Assembly: GCA_958496175.1 (NCBI GenBank)
Contig: OY292274.1
Span: 64,924,630 to 64,988,629, forward strand
Length of the DNA: 64,000 nt
Source: Sisyra terminalis
Lineage: Eukaryota > Arthropoda > Insecta > Neuroptera > Sisyridae
Direction of reading: 5' to 3'
Positions 11,651-22,673 of this stretch are shown one piece after another. A program made the translations under genes and the position numbers. Within the stretch, counting starts at the first letter, position 1; every line of letters begins with the position of its first letter. The notes under the pieces were generated by a model. The model was not told where the DNA came from. It did no database searches and saw only the letters and a list, made by a program, of their open reading frames with translations.

Positions 11651-12110
11651 CCTCTGGGTTTGTTGGGAACTAAACGAACAATAAAGGATTTGCTTATCCG
11701 TTAAACTCTTCGGAGTGCATTGTGCATTGTGAGTGACATGAGCGGTGATTTAACATAAAATTCATTTCACGTAAATTGCATAGTAGTCGTTGATTCGAGT
11801 TGGGAATAGGAAGTCGACCCCAACAGTCTTCACTTACTACTTCACTTACTTACTTACTTGTTGCATTATTAGCGTAAGTGCATCTTGTCAAGCATGGTTA
11901 CTCCTTCGGGCGCAACTTTCCTCTTGCAAATAGCCTCCAAATTACAGGTCTCAATCACATTCATATTGATATGCATTGATTACAGTCGCTGATTTAAAAA
12001 GGTTCTCAGCTACTTCATTGGAGTGGTAATCCTTTTTTTTTTTTGATTTAAAAATTTTTAATTTCGATCGGTGCATTAACTTGATAGTCATGTGTAAACA
12101 CAATGTGTAA
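11651..12110. other. No gene; short ACTT microsatellite
   Basis: 11828-11862 holds a run of actt/cacttact repeats. Nothing else is recognised. Confidence 0.5.
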
Positions 12111-12407
12111 TTAGGTTGACTTGAAAAAATCGGATACTTTGTTCTTAAGACTAATTAAAATTACTGGATTTTTACGTGATTTTTCCCAGCATTTAGCAAA
12201 GAAGATTAAAATTCGATTCTTCTTCTTTCTTTTTCTTGAATCTTTTCTATTTGGCATCCAGAAAGTAACAAAAATTGCTAACTTTGTGAAGTTATACTTC
12301 TTTGGTGGTGCTATGAAAAAATGACATGATTTTTGGGAGTGATTTGCATAGTACAAAAAAACACATGTGTGCAGTTCACACGCGGTAGAAGTGAAACCTT
12401 CAAAGAA
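12111..12407. repeat. Dispersed repeat fragment with conserved gaagttatacttc phrase
   Basis: The phrase gaagttatacttctttggtg at 12289 is followed by ggtgctatgaaa; related text occurs at 23547, 25584 (reverse), 41398 (reverse) and 62740. In the two SINE-bearing copies it lies downstream of a tRNA-like head, so this may be a headless SINE tail. The overlapping minus-strand frame is lysine-rich and not convincing as a gene. Confidence 0.4.
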
Positions 12408-13495
12408 GATGAAATTCAAGATATTGAGACGAATGTAAGATTTTATGAGTAGGATAAATGTAGGATTTATTTTACGAATTATTAACATATGTATTACATA
12501 AATTTATCCTGAATCCAAATTTGCATTTTCAATAAATAATACCAGAGCTTATGATAGTGGAAGTATGAAATAAATCCAGTGGTGGTACAGATGCAGGTAT
12601 CGTTTAATATTTGAAACTATTGTATTTGGACATCATTGGAATTACATTTTTCTCGATTGCGTGAAAATTCGTGCAGCACAGTAAAATATTATCATTTGCA
12701 TTAGAATTTTTAATTATTATCCATAAAAAATCTTCATGTCCTGAACTTTGTGGGTTTTAAATTTCATTGGAATCACAATCGTTCCCAAAAGGAGCAAATA
12801 TTATGATCGAACATATTGTTAAAAAAATTTGAACGAAATTCTTCATGAGCAACTTTATTTCGACGAAATTCTGAGTACCTAAGAAATCGGCTGTACATTC
12901 ATTTGAGTAGCACCTGAAAAACAGTTCGTAATATTATGTGATATCAGAATTAATTTTAAATTAGCTTTTATTTTATTGAAATTTCGTGATTAAGGACGAA
13001 ATATGCGATTAGAATATATTTAAGTACTAACTAGCATCATTTTCACTATTTTGCACAGTCGAATCATTATTAAACGTATAAGAACTATTATTTTTCTTAT
13101 TTAATAATGCTTTTCGGCGTGCCCGAAATTCACGAACATGATCTGTTGAACCTTTTGATGTCTTTATAGCCTTGTTTTTTTTTACTTTTTCTTGATAATC
13201 ATGACAATAATCCGTATTCATTCACGGCAAACTTGAAAATTAATTTTATTAAAATAATGAAATATTTATGCTCACAATTATAATAAGCAATTTAACACGG
13301 TTGTTATTGGTCGCTATGAAAACCATTCTCTAGTAGCGTAATACGCAGGCGCGCACAACCATAAGAAATACTAATGTTTCCTACCTCATTCTCTCTCATG
13401 TTAAATCTTATAGATTTATGTATATGTTTCTCTTTTTATTGCCGCTTTCCGTTTCCGTTTCATAAAATTTCAAGCCACAACAATACTAAACAGTT
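12408..13495. repeat. Dispersed 1.1 kb repeat, copy 1
   Basis: Matches 53413-54498 in the same orientation over its full length, from ttcaa.atattgagac to ccacaacaatactaaa, with scattered substitutions and small indels. It contains a gtaatacgcaggcgcg block and a short minus-strand frame at 13027-13221. No terminal inverted repeat found. Class unknown. Confidence 0.8.
13027..13221 (-). pseudogene. Short basic ORF inside the 1.1 kb repeat
   Basis: The 64-residue frame starts MNTDYCHDYQEKVKKNK and has a basic segment, VREFRARRKALLNKK, at about residues 29-43. The corresponding stretch in the second copy (about 54040-54235) keeps the basic segment but suffers indels in the T-run and loses the frame. 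Its presence in both copies at the same place suggests it descends from an element-encoded peptide, but I recognise no family. Confidence 0.3.
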
Positions 13496-14010
13496 TTCAC
13501 TTCAAAATTAGTAAAAATTATCCAGGTAATCCTCTTACTATAATGTTACTGATCCTTGGGAAAATGGCATAATTTTGTAGCAGATGAAAGACTTAAGACC
13601 TTAATTTAGATTTGAAGTGACTCTTAAGGTAGCACTTTATGCAATGGCTGGATAGTATTGCGGTTTAAAAATGGAAAAACCTATACCGAGGCTAAATGTA
13701 AAATAGTTTAAGGTATATGTATGATATCTAGTACATTTTTTCTTCTTACTTATCTTCTGGGAGATATTTAAGTCCAACATTGACAAAACTGACAAATAGC
13801 AAAAATTGGATATTGAATGGAAATAAAATGACAGTTGAAACCAATGACAATAATTATTATGTTGGTATTACACTCACATGTAAGTGTTTAAATTATTTGT
13901 TTTCTGTATTTGTCGCCATATATACATTTGCCTAATATATTAACATTAAAAGCAAATATTATGTTTAAAATTGTAAAATATTTTATTTATCACAAACTAC
14001 TAATAATTGA
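13496..14010 (-). repeat. Possible Helitron-family fragment
   Basis: 13775-13960 (cattgacaaaactgacaaat, later gacagttgaaaccaatgaca and tgatattaaaagcaaat-type text) matches sequence found after the Helitron-type ends at 24551, 25256, 41054 and 63849. A diverged end may be the ctag at 13726. Before it I see nothing. Confidence 0.45.
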
Positions 14011-15106
14011 TTTTCTACTATCTTAAGGCACTACAATAAATATAACTTCTCAAGCGCATGTATTAGAACATACATCGTTTTTTTTTAAATCCTTTAACCC
14101 AAAGATAATAAATATCTCTTTCTATAAATCAGGGCTGATTTTGTTAGGGAGATAAATCTTCATAATAATTACAAATGAATTAAATTCATTTGAAATTTAA
14201 TCGATTTATCGATATGAACTTAACCTATTTTTCTTCTATTTTCCTGCATCGAGTTCATCTCAGCTGGATACAGTTGCAACAATTTATTGCATTTTTAAAA
14301 TTTGCATCTCCCCACGTCTCATACAATACGGAACGTGTTCAAAACTTGTTCTGAACCTTTTTTTTATTTGTTTACTCTTTCAATTTCGATTCAATAGACA
14401 GTATACTTGTTGCAATTCGATTTATTATATTCCATCGTTAATAATTCGAACTTTTGCGATTTAAATTAATTACTAGAGAATATATGATTTGGTCGTTAAT
14501 ATTGTACATGGAGGAACTTATATGCATTTTAAATTTTCCATTGTATTAGGTATAATTGAAAGTGGACGAATTGGAGGCCAATTTGGTGCAACCCTCTTCT
14601 GGTTGGTTTATGTACCGTAGGTACATATAAACAAGTGATGGCCATTTCCGGTTATATGGCGGAAGTGAAATGAAAAGCCTACGTTTAAAAAACATGCAAT
14701 ACTTTGAATTATGCTTTAAATTGGTTGAAGATTTCAAATCAAATGTTGAGTTGAAAGCAAAAAGGAAATGCAACCGGATTATTCACGTGCTAGAAAAAGA
14801 AACATGTAGGGAAATAAATCTTAACTTAAAAATTTCCAATTTTTGCAAAATATTTTTGTGCCTTATTTTACCGAATAGAATTTAATTTTACGATTGAAAG
14901 GTTTTGAATTAAATTAGGCTTACAACCACATCCTCCCCAATGTAATTTATTGCATGCGTGTGTGGTGCGTTTCAATGATTCCCCCTTTAAAAAAAAAAAA
15001 ATAAAACCGTCTAAAAAAGAAAAGTAATTAACAGAACATATAAAATGATGCAAAATTTTCAGAAAAAAAAATTAATTTGATATAATTTGGCCATTTGGTG
15101 TTTTAT
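14011..15106. other. No gene recognised
   Basis: Frames at 14546-14773 (minus), 14670-14885 (plus) and 14868-15053 (minus) overlap one another without motifs. No repeats matched. Confidence 0.45.
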
Positions 15107-15199
15107 ATCAGTGGTTTCCCAAATTTTAGGGGTTCAGAATAGTTAAGACACCTTTACTTTAGGGATCCCTATGTATTCGTATCAAAAATAATATAATAT
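15107..15199. repeat. hAT-type MITE end, partial
   Basis: cagtggtttcccaaatttta at 15110 resembles the terminus of the complete MITE at 54755 (a second partial one is at 18586). No opposite end is visible. Confidence 0.4.
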
Positions 15200-16745
15200 A
15201 ATTCACATGAAAGAAGATCCAACTCGGAACTTCACCAAAACTTTATACAAGACCATAATTGAAACCGACTATAAAACCTCAGCTCCAATGGTTTACCAAA
15301 AATCCATAAAATAAATATGCTAATCCGACCGGCGGTAGTGGGGATTATAAACTTGCTCCTGGATATTGGTTAGCCCAAAAAATTAGTACAAGCCATCAAA
15401 TCAGGCATCATATTGAAAGAAAATTATTCATTAAAAAACAGATATGAATTTATGAATAATACTAAAAACCTAAAACTACCACAGAACATCAAAATGGCAT
15501 CACTAGATATTGTCAACTTATATACAAATTTCCCTATCGAAGGAACAATGAAAATTGTGGAATTTAATGTTATGGCATCAAAAATATATAATTATATGGT
15601 AATCAACGACTAAATGAACTTGTTAACCACCATACAACAAAACTATTTCACTTTAAATCGAAAATTTTATCACCAAAAGGAAAACTTGGCCATGGGTTCC
15701 CCTTTATCAGGACTACTAGCCGATATTTACATGAATCACTTTGTAAAGAAATAAATTATGAACAATACCTACAAAAATAAAATAATTTATTATGGAAAAT
15801 ATGTAAACGATACATTTATATTATTTAATGGAACTATCCGACAGATTGACAATATGGTTTCCGATCTGAACGAAATTAACCAGAAAATAAAATTCACTTC
15901 AGATCACAAACTAAATGGAACAATCAACTTTTTCGACACAACAATCACCAATGAAAATGGAAAGTTGTCATACAATATATACAGAAAACTAACAACAATG
16001 AACACAATTATCCATGAAACATCATTTCACCAAAACCAAACCAAAAAATGGCAGCTTACAACAGTTTACTGTATAGAGCTTTAAAGTTCCCTCTTAACAC
16101 CAAAGCTCGTGAAGAAGAATTTAAAATAATTAAACATATAGCCACTACTAACGAATACAAAAGCTCAATCGTGGACAAAATAATATCGAAATTTACTAAA
16201 AAAATCCATTCTTCCAACTCCAACAAAAGAAAACAAAAAATATATAAAATCAAAGTTCAATAATATATTTAGTTTTCCAATCGCCAACTTCCTAAAGAAA
16301 AATAACTTCAATATCGCATTTTCAATAATCAACAACATGATGAAAATTCTTTAGCCATTAGAGAACAACGAAATTACAATGAAAAATAAAACCGAAATAT
16401 ATAAAATTAGATATGGTTCCTGTGAATAATTCTACATTGGCCAAACTGGTAGATCTTTGGGAAAAAGATATCAGCAACATACATCCAAGGAATCTACTTC
16501 AACAACAACTTCCAATTTTACAAAACATCTTTATGACGAAGATCATCAATGCTTAAATTTTCGAAACAAATTTTAAGCCATTACATATTTGCTAGAAGTG
16601 ATCACATATGAATATCCTGGAAGAATATGAAATATACAAAGGACACAAACTAGATCCCAATAACATCTTAACGATAAATTATATAAAACAAACAACCTAT
16701 ATGAAATTGTTTACAACTGACAAAATTATCATTACCTGATGATGA
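15200..16745 (+). pseudogene. Penelope-like element, reverse transcriptase plus GIY-YIG endonuclease, decayed
   Basis: In order on the plus strand: a degraded block resembling LYGLPKIHK near 15285, SLDIVNLYTNFPIEGT near 15510 (first catalytic aspartate region), KYVNDTFILF near 15797 where Penelope-like elements normally have VDD, an FFDTTI block near 15930, a region with NSLLYRALKFPLNTKAREEE near 16060, and finally an endonuclease-type domain at 16394-16555 reading IYKIRYGSC, a stop, then FYIGQTGRSLGKRYQQH. The latter is the GIY-YIG signature. Several frameshifts and stops separate the blocks and the 5' end is missing. Penelope-like elements are telomerase-related retroelements; this copy cannot function, both because of the breaks and because an active-site aspartate has become asparagine. 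A Helitron follows at 16769. Confidence 0.9.
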
Positions 16746-16768
16746 ATTGAGTCACAAGATATATATTA

Positions 16769-17858
16769 CCAGTAGTTGCCCGTTGCATTCACAACTAAAG
16801 GTTTTATCTTAATAAAATGTTTAATATGAGATAATGTAGAGTTAATCAAAAATTGAAATTTTAAATTTAATAATCAAAGTGTTGTTAATATAAAAAAAAA
16901 GTTTATCTAAAATTATATTAAGAAATAAAATATAAGGTTTTTTTTTATATCATTTTAATAACAACATTTTAAATAACATCATTTCACTAAATTAGTATGA
17001 AAGTTTAATACTTATATAGAACTTATACCAAATAGGCGATTATAAATTTTGGTTAGTTTTGCAACAATCAAACTTTTTAAAATCTATTTTTTTATGATCC
17101 AATGGTTGTGATCTGGAGTAATTATATATTTGGCTGAAAAGCATTAAGGTAGCAATTTTTTGCCATATATTTCACTGTCAATTCAAATATAAAATCTTCG
17201 ATACTAACTTTTTCTCGGTATTTAGAACAATTTGAAAACCAATTATTGTTATTGAAAATAAATAAAATATTCGAATTTTCTTCCACGCTTTCCCCCTATT
17301 TTCAATAATTTTATATGTACAACGTCCAAATGTGCGAAATCGAATAGCTTTTTAGTCATGTTAACTAACATAAAGAAGGTCATTATTTTTTTTCGTTTTA
17401 CATTGTATTTTCAAATATAAGTGCACATTTTTATCGATGAAATTTGGAAAGTGTTTTCCTTATACGATGCAGATATATAATCAGAAAGGATTTTTGAAAA
17501 TTTCTCCCCTAAAAGAGTGAAAAACGGTAACAAAGTTTGTAAGGGTTAACGTTTAATAAACAATCGAAATTTCAAATTTAATAATCAATTAAAGTCCGTT
17601 AAAAGCGAAACGTTATTACTGCTTAGTATAAAACAAAGTTGATTTATTATTAGAAACAAAACTTAGGGTCTGCTTAAAAATTTAAACTCTGATAAGTAGA
17701 TATATCTGAAAAGGTTTAGTTAAGTTTATAAATGAGCATTATATTTTTTGGCTCTCACATATTGTAAACCTGAAAATCCGAAATACGTATTCACAAATAT
17801 ATTAGTTTTGAATGCGTAAGTGAGGATGCACGTCAAGATAGTCAATTTATATATAAGA
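16769..17858 (-). mobile_element. Non-autonomous Helitron, 1.09 kb
   Basis: On the minus strand it begins TCTTATATATAAATTG (from 17858) and ends CTGG at 16769, fitting the Helitron TC...CTRR rule. A hairpin (gttgtgaatgcaac) lies about a dozen bases before the end. Flanking bases are A and T, as for insertion between A and T. No Rep/helicase frame. A second copy, in the other orientation, is at 33389-34679 at roughly 90 percent identity. Confidence 0.8.
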
Positions 17859-19440
17859 TTATTTATTAATTGAAATATAGAATTTTAAAACGAAAAAAAT
17901 TCATCCTTAATATTTAAATAGGTTTTATTTTCCGAACCATATGCATTGGCGATGTTCTAAATTCTAATTGATTTTAATCCTCAACTGAAAGAAGCCTAAA
18001 TCCTTGTCAAGTTTTTCAACAATTCAAATGTCCCTTTTTTCTTCAGCCCAAATGATTTTTGAAGGATTCAAAATTCGACCCCTCACCCATCATCTATTTG
18101 GCAACATTGTACTCGAAACGACCCTCTGGTGTGTTGATATATCATTTATGCCCAAACTCGTCCACATTTCGTTCCCTTATGCATTTCTCTCTCTTTCAAA
18201 AATTGCCGACAGCTGCACCAACTATTTCTTTGCCCACTTACATGTACATTGTACGGTTCTGGTTCGTTACCTTCTGATTCTGAATTCCGGTAAAAAAACA
18301 ACCTTCTCTAATATGAACGCATTTCGTTACGATTGATCAAAATATGCCTTAATTTCGGGGAGATTATAACAACGGAAAAGATGGGAATTTTTTCCGTGAA
18401 CTTTACTGGTTAATTATTTTTTACGATCCCTTTTTCTGGTCTTGCAGATCGTACACAGTTATTATATGTGATCAAGTCGACCAAGTCGCGATCCGGAAAC
18501 TAAACGGTTTTTGCAATCTCGATCTGTTTTTTTCTTCGAACTCTGTGGAATCATTTTTTTTTTCATTCATTAGACAAAATGTAGAACAGTGATTCCTAAA
18601 CTTCAACTTCAAAAGGGTCACCAGAATTTCACATATCTATGCGATAATTGTGTGGTACTTATTAAATTTTGAATATAATAAAAAATTGAAATTCCAAATG
18701 GAATTACCTTGTACTTCTAGTAATTAGATTTTTTTTGGTAAAAAATTCTTCTTTAATTTGTTGAAGATTTTCTGTTTTTAAATGATACTTGATGATTTTT
18801 TATTGCAATTATTTTTAATTAGTTAATCAATATAAGTTGTAATCGTAAGGGGCTAATGAAAAAAAAATATACTAGAAAATTAAACTATCAACGCCAAAAA
18901 ATAATGTATTGATTAGGGTTATTCAAAAAAAAAAATATTTTTTCTTGCAAACAGGCTGAAAAGTTTTGTTTTGGCGTAAAAATTAATATTAAGGTTGTCC
19001 TTATCGCATTTTTTTTATCTACTAATATATAAAATTTCGATACATACATTTTGATTTTGAACCCAGTTTTAGGGTAAATATTTGTTTCAAGAGGCCCTTA
19101 TTCCGAATTTAAAATTTTTAAAATTTTTGTCTGTCTGTCTGTTTGTGTGTTCCGATTTAACTAAAGAACGGAACAACCGAATTTAATGAAATTTGGTATT
19201 AAGATACAACACAATTTCCCACATACTATAGGCAACTTATCATTCCAAAAAATATTAAGGGAAGGTATTCCCTAGGGATGAAAACATAAATTTTTACTTT
19301 AGACAGGTGAGTTATATATCATTGGAAAGGTAATTAAAAGTTTGAAAATAATCTGTAAAAATATTTTTAGTTGAATTGACAGAAAGCACAGTAAATTCAA
19401 TTTAAAGTTTAAAAAATTGCCTCTTGGAAATATAAACCTT
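17859..19440. other. No gene; fragments of dispersed repeats
   Basis: 18586 has a hAT-like end (cagtgattcctaaacttc). 19127-19240 has a (tctg)n run followed by ttccgatttaac...cggaacaaccga and atttggtatta, text typical of dispersed insect repeats. The plus-strand frame at 18004-18336 (110 residues) has no recognisable domain and I do not support it. Confidence 0.4.
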
Positions 19441-19459
19441 TATATATATAAGACACATA

Positions 19460-19540
19460 GTTGATGTTAATAGCGTAATCGCTTACGTATCGGACATTCT
19501 AATCCTCCTAATTATAAAGACCTGGGTTCGAGCCTTACAG
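19460..19540 (+). repeat. tRNA-derived SINE head or tRNA pseudogene
   Basis: A box-like ttaatagcgtaatcg at about 19467 and B box gggttcgagcc at 19523, spaced as in a tRNA. The acceptor stem does not pair and the body after it runs into T-rich sequence, so a functional tRNA is excluded. SINEs of this type use the internal polymerase III promoter. Confidence 0.6.
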
Positions 19541-20664
19541 TAAACTTTTTTTTATATTTTTTTTTTTACAAAATTGTTGTAAATTGACCCTTAGAGTTGC
19601 TCAATATTGAAATATTAACAAAAAAAAAAATAATAGTAGTAGTAGTAATAGTAATAAAACTTTAAGTAAATACGATTCTAAAAACGTGCATACATAAAAT
19701 CCTGTATTTATATATCCCTCTGACTGATGAAATTTTAAAATATTCGATGTATTCCCTATAAGACGTAGACATTTGATAAGAATTTTTTTTTGAAAATTCC
19801 TACCATAAAAGAGTAAAAGGGGTGACTAAGTTTGTATGAGAAAATGTCATATTCTAATTTTTATACCGTTCAAACGACTATTTCTTTAAGGAAAATGCCA
19901 TTGGATACCCAATTATTTGGGTTTTAGGGGATGAAATTTGGAAGTTAATGAAACTTTTAGAACTTCTATAGGGAAAAAAAAACTATTGAAATGCAAATTT
20001 AATTTTAGAAGACATCTCTTAAAAATTGATGTGGAAAAAAAAAACAAGTTTAAACGACCAAGCTATTTTTTTGCACCTTTTTTTTTTATTCTCGTTTTAA
20101 TATAAACGAATAAAATTTACGATCGATCAACCAAAAAAAAAAAAAGGAAAAAAAAGACGGTCTCATAAATATTCATATTGTATTACATTTATCTAATACA
20201 ATACAACGATACAATTTCGATTTATAGCCATGGCATCACGAAACTTGATCCCTATCGAAAGCGATTTCGTAAATTTTGCGTTTACAAGCCGATTTTTTCG
20301 CTACCGTTAATACAAATAGAACCTTTCTCGATTCCAATTATGCCACCAACTCCCAAATGTTGCCATATGTAATAAAAGTATTTTATATGCAAAAGTTTGA
20401 AAATTCGAAGCCAGTTTAAAAAGCGCTCGACTTCAGGTTGAACGAACTGAAGAGGACTTTTACAAGTCATCGACGGGAATTTGATCGATTTTATCTTCGA
20501 GTAAATTAAATCTGTTTGAAATTAAAAATAATCAGATCTTTAAAACCACTTTGGTCAAATCAGTAAAAACAACAAGTCGTTGAGGTCTCTGATACAAATG
20601 TATCGAAGTCTTTTTGGTCGAAAAAGAAATTGAAGAAGTTGCGGTTTTCTAATTGCCTCCATTG
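19541..20664. other. No gene; short trinucleotide repeat
   Basis: 19630-19660 is a tag/taa trinucleotide run. The frames at 20178-20372 and 20282-20470 overlap on opposite strands and carry no motif. Confidence 0.5.
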
Positions 20665-21487
20665 ACCAACATTAGGGTGTCCATTATTTCCCAAATTGAT
20701 TTTTTTACAGCGATCGCCCCCTGAATTTTTAGTTTAAGATACAAAAAAAAAAAAATATCCAATACAATTAAGCTTTTAATTTCTTGATTAAACCGTGCCG
20801 GAATCATTTTACTTTTACCATTTAAATAACATGGGATTATTTGACTTTTTACTTTTATTTTTTTTTCTCAGAAACAAACGGATAAAAAGATTTAAGGTCA
20901 AATTATTCTGACGTAAAATTTAACGCTCTACAAAAAAGGTCTCTTATGAATTTTCGATTAAATCACTCCATTAAAAGTTATTCAACATTTAACTTGTGTC
21001 TAATATAAATCTTGCAATATTTTCAACTTTTTGCTCATTTTTAAATTTTTTAACTACAAAATCATTGGAAGAGAAGATAAAAATTATTATCATTAGAGCG
21101 CCAGTGATTATTTGTGTTAATTTGAAGGCTTGAATTGAAAATTAAATAAAAAAAAATATTTTTTGACAATTAAAACAGGTGGCATAAGATCCGAATTCGC
21201 TATAGTCGTGAAATTCAATTTATCCAGGATAAATTTTCGTATTTTAATCAATATTTTGTACCTACGAAGTGAATTCCATACTAAGTAATGAGACTATCGA
21301 CAAATTTTTACCATTTCACCTGACGCCATCTATGAGAAATTTCTTAGAACTTGTAGTCAACAAATTAAATGTTGAATAAATTACATAAAACAAATTGAAC
21401 AGTGTATACAATATATAAAATATATTGCAGTCCAATTTATTAACATAAACTTGAACAGAAGTTCAAACAAAAATATTCGTGACGTAT

Positions 21488-21534
21488 TGCCCAGTTACGT
21501 ATTTCGATTGCCAAGCAATCTTCCTCAGTGGTCA
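21488..21534 (-). ncRNA. Hammerhead-like motif A, slightly degenerate
   Basis: Minus strand: TGACCA, core CTGAGGA, extra A, GATTGC paired with GCAATC, GAA, then ATACGTAA in place of the palindrome ATACGTAT. The conserved U before the cleavage position has become A, so this copy is probably inactive. Confidence 0.45.
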
Positions 21535-21614
21535 TCAAGTAGTTTGGATCACTCCGTAACTGCTTTGTGATGATTCATGTGAATCATGTGAATAGAGTGA
21601 TCCAAACTACTTGA

Positions 21615-21661
21615 TGACCACTGAAGAAGATTGCTTGGCAATCGAAATACGTATCAGGGCA
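21615..21661 (+). ncRNA. Hammerhead-like motif B
   Basis: Helix I strand TGACCA, core CTGAAGA at 21621, extra A, helix II GATTGC/GCAATC closed by TT plus one G, GAA at 21644, palindrome ATACGTAT at 21647-21654, C at the expected cleavage position 21655. The first base of the downstream helix I strand does not pair. Confidence 0.5.
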
Positions 21662-21985
21662 ATACATTACGAATATGTTTGTTTGAACTTCTGTTCAAGT
21701 TTATGTTAATAAATTGGACTGCAATATATTTTATATATTGTATACACAGGGTAACTGTTCAAAGTCAGCGAAAAAATCTTATTTTGATTATACAAATTGA
21801 ACAAATTAATTCAACTGTGTATACAATATATAAAATATATTGCAGTCCAATTTATGTAGTATAATTTAACATAATAATATACAAATTTAATATAATAACA
21901 TATAAACTTAATATAATAATATATAAAAATCATACCACCAACATAAATTTGAACTGAAGTTCAAACAAAAATATTCGTGACGTAT

Positions 21986-22032
21986 TGGCCAGATACGTAT
22001 TTCGATTGCCCAGCAATCTTCATCAGTGGTCA
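21986..22032 (-). ncRNA. Hammerhead-like motif C, canonical core
   Basis: Minus strand: TGACCA, core CTGATGA, extra A, GATTGC/GCAATC, GAA, palindrome ATACGTAT, C at the cleavage position, then TGGCCA to close helix I (five of six pairs). It keeps every core position except for the extra A. Confidence 0.55.
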
Positions 22033-22100
22033 TCAAGTAGTTTGGATCACTCCGTAACTGCTTTGTGATGATTCACCACTTGTGAATCCAAACTACTCGA

Positions 22101-22147
22101 TGACCACTGAGGAAGATTGCTTGGCAATCGAAATACGTATCTGGGCA
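22101..22147 (+). ncRNA. Hammerhead-like motif D
   Basis: TGACCA at 22101, core CTGAGGA at 22107, extra A, GATTGC/GCAATC, GAA at 22130, ATACGTAT at 22133-22140, C at 22141, then TGGGCA closing helix I with five of six pairs. Confidence 0.55.
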
Positions 22148-22673
22148 ATACGTCACGAATATTTTTGTTTGAACTTCTGTTCAAATTTATGTTGGTGGTA
22201 TGATTTTTATATATTATTATATTAAATTTGTATATTATTATGTTAAATTATACTACATAAATTGGACTGCAATATATTTTATATATTGCATACACAGTAT
22301 AACTGTTCAAAGTCAGCGAAAAGATCTTATTTTGAAATTAATTCAAGTTAAATGTTGAATAACTTTTAATGGAGTGATTTATTCGAAAGTTCATAAGAGA
22401 CCTTTTTTGTAGAGCGTTAAATTTTACGTCAGAATAATTTGATCTTAAATTTTTTCATACGTTGGTTTTTGAGAAAAAAAATTAAAAGTAAAAAGTCAAA
22501 TAATCCAATGTTATTTAAATGGTAAAAGTAACATGATCCCGGCACGGTTTAATCAAGAAATTAAGAGCTTAATTGTATTGGATAGTTTTTTTTTGTATCT
22601 TAAACTAAAAATTCAGGGGGTGATCGCTGTAAAAAAAATCAATTTGGGAAATAACGGACACCCCAACCAACAT

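Larger units (their letters stand above)
20665..22673. mobile_element. Large foldback element, 2.0 kb, with perfect 8-bp target duplication
   Basis: The element runs from 20673 (tagggtgtcc) to 22665 (ggacacccca) and is flanked by accaacat at 20665-20672 and 22666-22673. Outer inverted arms of about 320 bases share ctctacaaaaaaggtctctt and ccatttaaataacatgggat with other foldbacks in this window. The centre holds two further palindromes (21395-21765 and 21800-22300), each with a pair of head-to-head hammerhead-like motifs. The 8-bp duplication fits hAT-type or other 8-bp-generating transposition; no transposase is encoded. The frame at 21631-21864 is a by-product of the repeat. Confidence 0.9.

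Noticed and set aside
12111..12488. 125-residue minus-strand frame
   Set aside because: Lysine-rich translation of a repeat tail that overlaps the boundary of the 1.1-kb repeat.
18004..18336. 110-residue plus-strand frame
   Set aside because: Two overlapping frames in different phases and no recognisable motif.
19620..19660. CRISPR-like or minisatellite array
   Set aside because: It is a simple tag/taa trinucleotide run without spacers; no CRISPR array exists in the window.
21631..21864. Frame similar to the minus frame at 46950-47147
   Set aside because: The similarity is due to copies of the same hammerhead-bearing repeat, not to a conserved protein.
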